A program made the position numbers and the translations under genes. A stretch of 64,000 bases of DNA from Cycas panzhihuaensis (lineage: Eukaryota > Cycadophyta), in assembly GCA_023213395.1 (NCBI GenBank), contig CM041465.1, positions 197,663,741 through 197,727,740 of the forward strand, read 5' to 3'. Every line of letters begins with the position of its first letter. Within the stretch, counting starts at the first letter, position 1. Under the pieces are notes generated by a model. It saw only the letters and a list, made by a program, of their open reading frames with translations. It was not told the DNA's origin and ran no database searches. Below, one piece after another: positions 1-10,510 of this stretch.

Positions 1-285
1 TTTTATAATTACTTGGCCTTATATAAGCAAAAATGGTCACTAACACTTGTATCTTATCAGTAGAACATATGCCCTCCAATCCCATTGGTGGCGGTATGAG
101 TCTTATACATATAAATTAACAAATACCCTTAATCTTCTCTTCCTTAATCACATGATTGTGATTTTAGCATTAACCTTTTCCATGTAATTGGATGCTCTTA
201 TATCATTAACCTTAAAAAAAATCCTTAATATTCATCCTAGCTAATATTTGCTTTTGTTGCTTAAGAAAGTTAACAAAACAGAACC
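1..285. other. AT-rich sequence, nothing recognised
   Basis: No open frame, repeat or motif stands out. It may be the remaining part of the D LTR or the DNA flanking D. I could not align it with the sequence below 53440. Confidence 0.3.
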
Positions 286-1886
286 TAAAATACCTATTTA
301 TTATTCTCTTTTTATTTTTGGATTAAGAATACAAGTAATGAGTAGAAGAAAACTAACCTGATAGAAGGAAACTTTGGGATGATGAGTTAACTCTAAGCTT
401 TAACAAACTAGAAAGAGAATAGTTTTACTACTATAATAATTATAGATCTATTAAATAGACTAAAAGTCCTTTCAAGGATTTAAATGTCTCAATAAGAAGA
501 TTGGGGAAAACAATTATATATTCTAAGTTCCCTTTTTTGCTTATATGTAAAAAGATCTCAAAGGAAGAAGTTCACAATAAATAAGCTTACTTGGCACTTT
601 GAATAAGAGTGTAAATATAAATATTGCCTTAACTTAGTGTCCTAGACCTTTTCAAATGCTCCCAAGCAGATCTTGTAAATCAATTAAAGATGAGAAAGGG
701 ACAAAAGAAGAATGGGAGAAAGATAAAATTGAGAACAAATAGAAAAGAGAGTGAGAAAAAGAAAGAATTTAAGAAGAGAAAGGGGATATCAAAGAAGAAA
801 TCAATTTTGATTTGAATCTCCAAGTGCTTTAGAAGAATAACTATTCAAACTCTAGAACTTGTCAAACAATCTTTGATCAAAGGGAGGGGCTCCCACAACT
901 TTATAATTCTTCAAACTTTAACTTAGTCTATAAAGCTCTCTTAACCTATAAGACCTATTACAACTTCTAAAGCCTTCCCAAAATTTTCAAACCTCATAAA
1001 GTCTCTCTATATTTAAATCTCCAAAAGCTAAACTTCTATGGCCTAACATCTCTATGTTGAAAAGGATCCTTCATCTAAATCTCCAAAAGCTACTTAGTCT
1101 CTATATCTAAAATCTCCTTCCCTAACATTTAATTCTAAATCTCTAAAGCTTGTTTAATATAAAGGCTTAATATCCTATTTATAGGGGGAGATTATAGAGA
1201 AATAAAAGATGGAAACAAAGGGAAGGATGAGTCAAGGTCACTCACAGACTAAAATCCCAATGGTGAAAACTACGACTTGTTGTGGATTTCTTTTTCTTGA
1301 GAGCTGAAAGATGAAAATCACAAGCAATTATGAAAACCATCACCAACAATAAAAAACATAATTGATAAATGATAATTATGATAAAAAATTCACTAAAAAT
1401 ATGATGAAAATGAATGTCACATTTAATTAAGAAGGTTGCAGTTTTTGACCAAGATGAAAACTACAATCACAATTTTAGCCAGAATGAAAACTATGACCAA
1501 CAATAAGGGTTTAAAAAAAATTAAATAAAATTTTAAAAAATTTAAATAGAAAAGTCATCAAAAGGCAATAATTTAGTTAAATAAGGGGTTAATCAAGTCA
1601 TTAATATAACTATTAGAGGAAAAATATGTCATTAAGTCATTAACCAGATAGGCAAGACAAAGTGATTGGGAGCACTTGGATTAAGCCTTGATTTAATAGA
1701 CACTTTTATGATATTTACTTCATCAGTGGTATAAGTCAATCATAGGTATAATCAATATGAATTCATTTAATTATGATGTCAAACAATCATTAAATTATCA
1801 TATAGTCAAATAGCCAAATCCTAATAATAAATAAGAAGGCAAGAGACCTAGGCAATGTCAAAAGGATGATGTAGTTGATTGAAACA
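286..1886 (-). repeat. 3' LTR-like repeat of element D
   Basis: This 1.6-kb stretch matches 53440-55061 in the same orientation, for example the shared block around 300-420 and 53455-53580. The upper end reads ...TTGAAACA followed by a purine tract on the minus strand, so the minus-strand LTR begins TGTTTCAATC, a normal TG start. Similarity fades below about 286, so the other end is approximate and the true LTR may reach the window edge. It contains no coding sequence that I can support. Confidence 0.65.
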
Positions 1887-1899
1887 TTTCCCCCCTTGG
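1887..1899 (-). promoter_or_regulatory. Polypurine tract of element D
   Basis: On the minus strand this reads CCAAGGGGGGAAA immediately before the TG start of the LTR. It is the plus-strand DNA priming site expected next to a 3' LTR, and it closely resembles the tracts of elements A and B (CCAAGGGRG). Confidence 0.65.
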
Positions 1900-2591
1900 C
1901 AATAGAAGCTATGTGAATGGATTGAAGTAAGATGGTGAATGTTGCCAACCTTGCCAATACCAAGTTATTTGTGAACTTGGATAACCTAGGATATTCATTG
2001 AGTTACTCAGACGTGGATGAAGATGGTTGTGATTAAGAGGCAAGTGATTTATATAAGGTGAGTGAAATCAATTATGTTAGCATGACTTATATCTGCCTAT
2101 CTACATAAAATATATATTTGAAAGGAAAGCTTTTTATACTTTTTATTTTTGTTGTTTTGGATTTTTTTTCATTAAATGAAAAGAAAAGATTTTATATACA
2201 AAAGTGTATCAACCATAGTTTTTCCTTGCTATTGGTTGATTTTTAGAGGTATTGATATCCATTATAGTTTTACCTCTTCAATGATTGATTTTTAGAGAAG
2301 TGGTCATTATAGTTTTGCCTCTTTAATGATGATTTCATATCTTAAGGGTAAGGTTATGAGAGTTAAAAGGGAGGGACCCATTGTAAGTATGTGATGGGGA
2401 CTACCATAGTTTAAGCTCTTTAGTAGGTGAATTTTCAAAGCATGAGACAACCATAGTTTAAGATCTTTAGTAGATGACTTTTCAAAGTTGTAATTTATCC
2501 TTATTACAAAGAGATAGATTTTTCTTTATACAAAGTGGAAGAGTTATTTTGACTTATCACTAAGAAAGTAAAGTATCCTCGAACTAGGCTA
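1900..2591 (-). repeat. 3' untranslated region of D with imperfect short tandem repeats
   Basis: Between the aRNH remnant and the LTR lie degenerate repeats. About two to three units of roughly 64 bases carry a shared core near ATTATAGTTTTGCCTCTTYA (2204-2340). Two units of about 57 bases carry ACCATAGTTTAAGCTCTTTA (2404-2480). A related ACCATAGTTTAGGCTC stretch occurs at about 44397, also in D DNA. Amplified tandem repeats in the 3' untranslated part are known from other Tat-lineage elements such as Retand. Confidence 0.45.
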
Positions 2592-3104
2592 TCAATGATT
2601 GTGCTTAATTATATAGGTTATAAAGAAGTTAGCTTCAATATTTTGGATTCATGAAATGTGTTGAATCATAACACTTAGAAATTGTAATAATAGGATAGTA
2701 ATCCTATTGAGTAGGGAACACAAATGGCTTGAATGAGTCTAATAAAAATGAGTGAGTTAAAAGACTATAATTTGAGAATTTAAGAAAACGTTAAGGACAT
2801 TAGTGGGAGCTCTTATAATAGCTAGATACTCAACTTCATTATTAGTTGCTTAAGGGATTAAAAAACTAATAATAGTGAGGATAGTTCCTTTATGATAATG
2901 GATAACCCAACCTGTAGTAGATAATTCTAGGTTCCTTTGGCTCCCACCATTAGTATAGATGTTCAAGGCCATAATAGGGAAAGAATACAAACTCAAAGTC
3001 AAGTTAATAAATAGGGGAAATGTATAGGAATCAACTAGCAAGGGTGTGTCTTTAACTTCAATGTAAATAGGGGCTTCATGGTTTTGTTTTATCATTATAA
3101 CCAC
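2592..3104 (-). pseudogene. Archaeal-type RNase H remnant of element D
   Basis: Read on the minus strand, about 170 codons stay in one frame and align along their whole length with the aRNH proteins of A and B. The landmarks appear in order: IYTNGGSQRN, ATNNEVEY, LNSQIIV, then VMIQHIS.IQNIEANF. The fold would be RNase H, removing RNA from RNA-DNA hybrids during reverse transcription. Three of the four catalytic carboxylates are changed from Asp to Asn (GGS motif, SQ motif, final EAN motif) and only the NNE glutamate survives. All three are the G-to-A changes expected from cytosine deamination on the opposite strand. Four in-frame stops interrupt it. It is certainly inactive. Confidence 0.75.
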
Positions 3105-3742
3105 CTTTTCCCAAGTTAAAGTATAACCTTCTAGTTATTAAATAGGTTTTGATCACAATTGAGGTCACAGTAGGCCCAAACAATTAGATCCAAATCTTCT
3201 ATATGATGCACACAACTAGATCTAAAATGTATCATATAGGTAGGGATGGCCCTGGATGCCAAGAGGGTGTTAATAGTTATATATAAGTATATATATGATT
3301 TTTCTCTTCTCTCTTCTCTTTTTTTCCTTTTTTTAGGAAAGGGTATCGCTCTATATGACAATTCAAATGAGGGTCATGGTGAACCTAAGATTGTTGAATC
3401 GACTTTCTAAATGACTTATCTCATCTTCTCTTATGGTTATTTAGGAATAAGTGACTATTACCATTATGTGATCTTCATCAAGATATAATGGATGGGGATG
3501 ATTAGAAATTTAGGAAAGTATAGACATGATTATCCAAACCATGGGAGATAAGGGTCCAAGGAGATATAAGTGACAATAAGACTAAAGTCACACCTTTTAA
3601 GAGAAGAATTATAGGTATTTATAGGATGTTCCATCGAAGTGTCTATAAGGGGTAGGGGAAGAGGTATTGAACAAGTAATTATTAAGAAGTAAGAGGTGTA
3701 TTGCCAATGGAATTCATTTTAATATTAGGTATCCAATAAATT
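3105..3742. other. D internal DNA left of copia C, nothing recognised
   Basis: Short open frames on the minus strand show no recognisable domain. By position, this corresponds to sequence upstream of the D aRNH. The last five bases (3738-3742, AAATT) are one half of the target duplication of element C. Confidence 0.4.
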
Positions 3743-4048
3743 TGATGGATGTTAATGCATCAAGGTCATTAGATTAATTATATGAAGGTGACTTTAGGTT
3801 AGCTAAGTCATATAGTTAAATATAATTTCATTTATATTTAAGTGTAATTTTGGGATCGTGTCATTAGATAGGGAACTCCTTTGGAAACCCTAATGCATAT
3901 CCTCTAATATATAAGATTGAATGTGAAAAGGAGAGTTATAATTCTCACCTCTTATTTTTACTCTCAATCTTGTTTTCTCAAATTTGCTCTTATTATATGC
4001 CATTGCTTTAGTGTAGTAGAGTGTGGCAATTAGATCCTCTACTGAACA
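3743..4048 (+). repeat. 5' LTR of copia C
   Basis: The 306-bp repeat begins TGATGGATGTTAATGC and ends CTGAACA, two bases before the primer site. It matches 43644-43949 end to end at equal length. Most differences are transitions. Confidence 0.9.
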
Positions 4049-4050
4049 AC

Positions 4051-4062
4051 TGGTATCAGAGC
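4051..4062 (+). promoter_or_regulatory. Primer binding site of copia C
   Basis: TGGTATCAGAGC is the standard initiator tRNA-Met complement used by Ty1/copia elements. It lies two bases after the 5' LTR. Confidence 0.92.
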
Positions 4063-6103
4063 TATTGTTGGCCACATTTACCCATTAGACTTGCACATAG
4101 CCATTAATGCCTCTCACTCACAATTCATGTGAGGTTCAGAGTTTACTTGAGAGCTTTCTTTTGTATTAGAGAGTTTAAAATTATATTATTTTCTATGTTG
4201 TTGTATTTTCTATGTATGATAAATTTTAGAGGCATAAAAGACAGATTTTTGAAGCTATTTGGTTGTTGAAATTGCCCCGGAAGCATTGAAGGCCTAAAAT
4301 TTTAAGAAATATTTGACCATCTCAAATTTTGATAAAATTTTACATGTAGGGTCACCTTATCAAGAGGATCATTTTTGTCTTCTAGAGAATCTTTAAATTC
4401 AGCCTACAATAGCTAGTTTTGACTGAAATAAAAAGTCAAAATTTATCGATAAGTGACCTAGGAAAATTTTCTCAATAAAATCCTTTAAATATGAGCTAAA
4501 AATCTAAAAGGTTTTTTGAGAGATCTAGTAGATTTATGTCTCTAGAGAATTTTTAGAAAAATCTCATCAAATTTCATCCACTAGTTAACGAGATCTTTGT
4601 AATTTTCTGATGGATGTTGAATTTGCCTACTCAACCCCATAAAGAAAGTTGCGAGGGTATTTTGGCTAGTTTTTTGGCTATTTTTGGAGATGATATAGAA
4701 GTAAAAGTTAATGTATATATCAAAATAAAGTTTTTGACATATTGAAGTTTAGATTCTGAGACAGTGAATCTGGTAAGATTATGCTTTTGTAGACAAATTT
4801 TTTTTTATGCCTTTTTAGAAATATGGCTTCACTATCTTATTAGAAATAACATTATGAACACTCTTTTCTTCTATTATAAATTTGGATTCCATCATTTAGG
4901 CCTCCATATTTATAATTTTTAGAAAATTTTACATATTTATTATTATCTATAAATTTTGTGGGGAAAAGAATTACAAAATAGGAAAAAATAGCATGCATCT
5001 AGATTTTAATAAATTAGCATTTTAGCGTTAAGTTAATCTGCGTTTTATCCCTTTATGGCTTTTGTATTGAAATTTTAAAAAATATATTTGAAAATATTAT
5101 ACTAAAGCAAGGGAAACCTTAGATTGGAAGCAACATCTAATTCCCCTACTAAATCTTGTATGTTCTTTCCATTTCCACACATAGTATAAAGTAACACATA
5201 AATCAATAATAATAATAAAGCAAGCATAAAAGGTAAGCAAGCACATTTGACATCTTTCCATTTCAGTTTTTAGTTCAAGTTATTTAGAAATAACTTGCAT
5301 TATTTCCTAAAAGGAATCTCATTTGTACGACTTATACTACTAGTTCTTGACTTGTACGCACAATTGACTTTAAAATAGACCACAATTAGTTGAAGTTTAT
5401 GTCCTAAGAGAGGTGTGAGTTTCATACTAGGTCTTGTCTTAATCAGAATAGTGGCGGAGGGATAGGTTAGCCATACCTACAACCTCTAATCAGGGATAAT
5501 CCTGATAACCACCCAGAAAATTGAAAACTTTAATCAAGATTAAAATATACCTGATCCAATATCCATCATAGCCATGGGATATGAACGTACCATTTGACTC
5601 TTAAGAGGAGGTATATAACTGCTCATTGGTGAATTAGATGAGGACTAGGAGTACCTGGGTTCCATTGTGACTTGAATTTCATCACCAAGCACAGGTATAA
5701 GTATCACAAGTGAAGGTCCTAATATATATACTAGAAGCCTCCTTAAGCATTGATATCTCAACTACTTTAGACTTAAAATAGAGGTTTGGGTTTGATCACA
5801 CATCCTATATTAGACTTAGCTTTTTAGTTATGTGCACCCACATGCTAGCTTCTACATATGTATAATCTTAATTTTATCATCACATGACACATCATTTATC
5901 TTTGTGATCCTTATATTATCATTTGTATATATCATCAAACCCTATTACATTAGGAGTATTTATTATAAGTGTTGGTGGATTATTATCATTACTTGCTACT
6001 TAATCATATTTCTCCCTGCTGCATCAAGTATATTAGCCGTACGTGTCAGTGGTATTTTTATTTACTATTTCTTCACTATCTCTTTTACTTCATCATCTTC
6101 ACC
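4063..6103 (+). other. Long untranslated leader of copia C
   Basis: About 2 kb separates the primer site from the first gag codon. No domain is visible, and the 99-codon frame at 5832-6131 has no resemblance to gag. The leader could contain an intron or an older insertion; I could not find duplicated ends that would show one. Confidence 0.5.
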
Positions 6104-7140
6104 ATGTCTTCTCAATTTAAGTAGAATATAAATTGTATCTTAAAAGGGAAAGATAATTGGGATCTATGGTATACTGGAGTCAAGAATGCTGCTAAGTATG
6201 AAGGCCTTTGGAGAGCCCATCTACAACTTACACATGTCATTCCTATGACAGCAACATCACTTACCTCTAGAGGAATGCCACTTGTAGCTCTAGTAGATCT
6301 TGCAGCTAAACCATAATGGGAGATCAATAATGAGAAGATTCATACAAGTATTCTATTAGTGATTGATTAATCCTTGTATAATCTAATTAATAAAGAACAA
6401 CACGATATAGCCTAGAAAGTCCTTGAGGTTCTTAAAAAGAATTCCAATACAAAGTCTGACCTTGAATTTATTCATCTAGTATTAAAGATGAATAAGATGA
6501 AGATGTAAAAGGGACATGTACATGAAACAATCAACCTCCTTTGACCAATTGAATAAGAAATAGACAAAGATTTTAAGACCTAATGTATTATATGGGCATT
6601 CCTCATTCAGTCTTATTTATATGTACCTGATTATAAGAACTTGCTTGAGAGTCTTTAGTCAAATAGAATGTTGAAGACACTTAACTTAGAAGCTCTTCTA
6701 GATCTAGCTTTTAACATGGAAGAAGAAGTATGCTTCTTAAAGAATCATGGACCTTCTCATAGTAGAGGAAATAATCTAGCAAGGGGTAGAAGACGAGGCA
6801 AAGGAAATCATCCACAAGGTCAATAAAACCCTCAATAACAACCGCCTAAACAATCTTAAGGGCAAGCACCACTATTTAATACAAGATAGGTAGGCCAAAC
6901 CAATACTTTAGGAATTGGAAATTAGATTATCTTGTGCGAAAGGTGCAATAAGAAAGGACACCTTGCAAAGGATTATCATATACTTGTATACAAGTTGCCT
7001 AAGTTTCAATAGAAATATAAGGCTTACAATGCTGATGAAATGTGTAAAGAATAGTTTGGTAGCGTAGTTTTTTCTCAAGCACATATTCAAAAACTTAAGG
7101 GAAGAACCATTGATCAAACTAAGAAATATTTTAAAGCTTG
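6104..7140 (+). pseudogene. copia C gag (capsid-nucleocapsid)
   Basis: The likely start is the ATG at 6104 (MSSQFK), because the frame then runs straight into a copia gag N-terminal motif, LKGKDNWDLWYTGVKNAA, interrupted only by stops. Gag would form the cytoplasmic virus-like particle that packages element RNA. A CCHC zinc knuckle lies at 6935-6976 (CERCNKKGHLAKDY), but the last Cys is Tyr, a one-base transition that would abolish zinc binding. More than ten in-frame stops are present, mostly TAG or TAA at probable former Gln codons. No function remains. Confidence 0.8.
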
Positions 7141-7600
7141 TTATGACTATGCCACTTGTGGTCTTAAATCACCAATACAAACCCTTGTGGAGTTGCAAAT
7201 AGCATAACTTCAAACATTGCCTTATGGATCATGGATACAAGAGTGACACAACATATGACCTGCAATTGGGATTTATATCAAACTTTTGACTCTAATGTAT
7301 AAAATATCATTCACATGGATGACAAATCCCAATAATCAATCAAAGGTATTGGAAACATACACCTGGAACTCCCAATCTTGAGAGACTTTACATTACTTGA
7401 TGTCTTGTACATTCCTAATCTGAAACAAAACCTACTCTCCTTATTCACTTTTGTCTCTTATGGATTTAATCTTAGTGTTACTGCAAATGACCAAACTCTC
7501 TAAGTCATTCATTCTCCAACAAATCAAGTGGTCTTAACTAGAAAGCTTACTAGTAAATTATTTAAGTTGAATGACTCCCCATATTCTGAAGCCAATTGTG
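7141..7600 (+). pseudogene. copia C aspartic protease
   Basis: After the gag knuckle the sequence LWIMDTRVTQHMT (7222-7260) corresponds to the copia protease active site, normally D(S/T)GA with HMT downstream. The Gly of DTG is Arg (GGA to AGA at 7240-7242), which should kill the enzyme. Downstream, IPNLKQNLLSLFTFVSYGF is the conserved C-terminal protease stretch (NLLS). The protease would cut the copia polyprotein inside the particle. Frameshifts occur between the two parts. Confidence 0.75.
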
Positions 7601-8560
7601 CTCAAAGCACTTGTGCTAATGAAGACTTTGCTTTTAATACCACTTTGACACACCCTAAGCTATCCCTAGAAGCTCTATAACATGCTTGCATAGGCTATGT
7701 TAATATTAATTGACTTAGAGATCTTTGTCATACCCTTCTAGGTTTGCCTAAGTTCTCCTCCAAGCCCTTTAAATGTGAAGCATGTATTATAACCAAATCT
7801 CATAGATAGCCCTTTTCTGATAGTTAGTGGAAATCAAGTCATCCTCTTTAATTGGTACACTCTGATCTATGTGGACCAATGCTCATTCCATTATTGAAGC
7901 AAAACTTATATTACATATCCTTCATTAATGATTTTACTAGGAAAGTGTGGGTGACTTCTCTGACTAAAAAAGATGAGGTATTTGGTGTCTTTAAAGCTTT
8001 TAAAGCTCATACTAAAAAGGAGTCAAGTTATTAGATTAAGTTTCTCCAAACAGATAATGGTAGAGAATATACCACTACTGAGTTTTAAACCTATCTATAA
8101 GATAATAATATCAAGCATCACACTGTAATAGTAGGCACCCTCTAAGAATGGAGTTGTTGAGCATATGAGTAGGTCTATTATAAATATAGCTTGAGCTATG
8201 TTAGTTTATAAAAATATATGTGCTTAGCTATGGGTGAAAGCAATATAAATAACTATTTATTACATGAATGCTATCAGCCCATTTAAAGGAGGAACTTCCT
8301 ATAATGAAAAGTGGATTGGACGGGCCCTCACTACCTATCACTTTAAAATATTAGGATCAATATGTTATGCCCATATACTAGATAGAGATAGAAATAAACT
8401 TCAGCCCAGGGCACTTAAAGGCATCTTTGTTGGATACCCTATGGACAAGAAAAGGTACAAGGTTTTTATACCTTTATAGTGGAAGATTATCGTCACTAGA
8501 GATGTGGTGTTTGCTAAAATAGAGGACTAATTATTATAATTAGACTCCAAAATGTTGAAC
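7601..8560 (+). pseudogene. copia C integrase
   Basis: The GAG-pre-integrase zone (KPFKCEACIITKSHR, about 7778-7807) supplies the CxxC half of the zinc domain. The DDE core follows: HSDLCGPM (7859-7882) gives the first Asp, TDNGREY (8050-8070) the second, and NGVVEHMSR (about 8147-8173) the Glu. The C-terminal part IFVGYPMDKKRYKVF (about 8424-8468) is the typical copia 'GY...KGY' stretch. The enzyme joins element DNA to the host chromosome. All three catalytic residues survive, but stops and at least two frame changes break the gene. Confidence 0.82.
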
Positions 8561-9040
8561 TATCATTATTATGATACTACTCAATATGATGTATAGATTC
8601 CAAAATTTGGGGCCAAGATACTCAAGAGTTACTCAAACTATTAGAATCCAATAATAGAGCCATGGAGGATAGTAGTTGTCACTCTCAACCAATAAGTATA
8701 CATCACATACCACCATTTGAGAATAACAGAGTTGACAAAGATAAAGTAGTAGTAGATGGATCATGCTTCTCAGATGTATCAACATCCTCCTTAACAAATA
8801 TGTAAAATGATCCTTTTTAGGATCCAAGTAAAGACCATATAGTTGGAGAAATCAAGACCTCATTGCCAACTAGAGGTTCTCGTGAAGCTCGCCAACTGAA
8901 TAAGGATATACAACCTAATGAGGTAGCCAAAATTAGCACTTGAAGTGCCTATAGAGCCCAAATATAGGAATCACTTTTCATTGAGTTAAAACCAACAAAA
9001 TTGCATCTTACTCTTAATGAAGAGCCTCTATTGTACCAAG
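8561..9040 (+). pseudogene. copia C integrase-RT linker
   Basis: This is low-complexity, polar linker sequence between integrase and reverse transcriptase, where copia polyproteins are variable. The frame is broken repeatedly. No separate gene is seen. Confidence 0.5.
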
Positions 9041-9840
9041 AAGTTATAAAATACAAATCTTGGAGGAATGCTATGAATGAAGAATATCAATCTCTTATAA
9101 AAATGGTACATGGGAGCTCGTCAACCTACCACTTAGAAGAAAGATAGTTCAAAATAAATGGGTGTATAAAAATAAATATAGATATGATGGCACTCTTAAA
9201 AAACATAAGGAGAGGTTAGTAGTAAAGGGATTCACATAAGAGGAAGGCATCGACTACACTAAAGTCTTTACACCTATAACCAACTGGCCTATAATCATAA
9301 CTCCTGTGGACTTGGTAGCTCAATATGACTAGAAGATTTATTAGTTCGATGTAAAAACCACATTTCTCAATGGTGATATTGAAAAAGAAATCTACATGGC
9401 TCAGCTTGAAGGATTTGAGATTACTGGTCTAGAGCATAAGGTATTCAGTCTCAAAATATCCTTGTATGACCTTAAACAAGCCACTTGTGCTTAGTTAATC
9501 AAGTTGTCAAAAGGAATGAGGTAACCTAGATATGAGGTTTGTGACTACTAGGATATTGATGCAACATTGTTTAAATTCCAAAAAGATAAAGTTACTTATC
9601 TCTTAATATTTATGGATGATATTCTTATAACAGGGAATAGTAAATAGGTAATTAGAAAGCTAAAGAAGGACTTAGCTAAAACGCTCAAACTGTCTAACTT
9701 GGGTTGATGAAATATTACTTAGAGATTGAAGTCACTCAGAAAGATGGCAAAATATTTCTTTCTTAAGAAAATTATATTAATGATCTTCTAATAAAGTTTT
9801 AGTTAGAAGATGTTCGAACTATAGCCATTTTAATGGAATC
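9041..9840 (+). pseudogene. copia C reverse transcriptase, N-terminal part, cut by gypsy A
   Basis: Copia RT begins near YKSWRNAMNEEYQSL (about 9050) and shows NKWVYKNKYRYDGTLKKHK, FDVKTTFLNGDIEKEIYM and LYDLKQA in the normal order. The polymerase motif is LLIFMDDILI (9602-9631), with Phe replacing the usual Tyr of YVDD and both Asp kept. At least ten stops interrupt it. The gene is severed at 9840 by element A. Bases 9836-9840 (GAATC) are the left half of that insertion's target duplication. Confidence 0.88.
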
Positions 9841-10340
9841 TATTTCCCAGCTACCGGGAATGGATACAGACAGGTCGACTCAGGTAAGCTCAGGTATGCT
9901 TTTCCCTTTTCACTTGTACTATGTTATTGGAAAGGTTGAGAGAAGTGTTGCCTCGTTGCATGACTGCTTACTTCATGTGCATGATTACTTTGCATTTATT
10001 GCCTATTCATGCTGCCTATCATATCGTGAGCCTATGACAACCTAGTAGGACCTACCTTTCCATAAGGTAGGCATCGCCATGGTACTTTACGACTCTCTGC
10101 ATTGTCTCCATATCACCTCGAGTTTCTGTTAGACTGTATGACCCATTCATGCCTCGACCTTGAGCTTCTAGCACCTCATTTCTAGGACCTTTTGCCTGTT
10201 GATGTTTGCTTGCCTCTATCCATGTGTATTTTGGACTATCTTATCCACCTAGACAGGAGGGCCAACCCCTCCCAGGCATGCCACATCTCCTCCCTAAGCT
10301 CCTGAAACCCAAAATTCTTCCATTATGACTTTTTGGTCCT

Positions 10341-10388
10341 GTACCACTGTAAACTTAATGGTACTACGAAGTTTACCACAGTGCAACT
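10341..10388 (+). promoter_or_regulatory. Inverted repeat in U3 of LTR A
   Basis: CCACTGTAAACTT is followed after a short loop by AAGTTTACCACAGTG, which can fold into a stem of about 13 bp. The same element recurs in every LTR of the family and once inside element B (25500-25525). It lies about 120-150 bases upstream of the putative TATA box. Confidence 0.5.
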
Positions 10389-10499
10389 GTTGTCAGTTAT
10401 TTTTTAAAATCTACCATGGTAATTCTTGCGGAATCGCCATGTGGTCTCGCATCCACCTTAGCCCTATTCATGCCCTATTCACTCACTTAGGGCTGGGAT

Positions 10500-10510
10500 G
10501 GATATAAGTA
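10500..10510 (+). promoter_or_regulatory. Putative TATA box of LTR A
   Basis: GGATATAAGTA sits at the equivalent place of GGGTATAAGTA in the 3' LTR (40393-40403) and of GGTATTTAAGT in the B LTRs, always after a conserved 'TTAGGGCTGGG' or 'TTTGGGCTGGG' stretch. This is a motif match only; no transcript data are available. Confidence 0.45.

Noticed and set aside
2204-2480. Possible CRISPR-like or satellite array
   Set aside because: There are only two or three imperfect units of two different kinds; it fits a degraded tandem repeat in a retrotransposon untranslated region.
5832-6131. 99-codon hydrophobic frame before the gag of C
   Set aside because: It has AT-driven Ile/Phe/Tyr composition and overlaps the gag start, whose frame carries the true gag motif.
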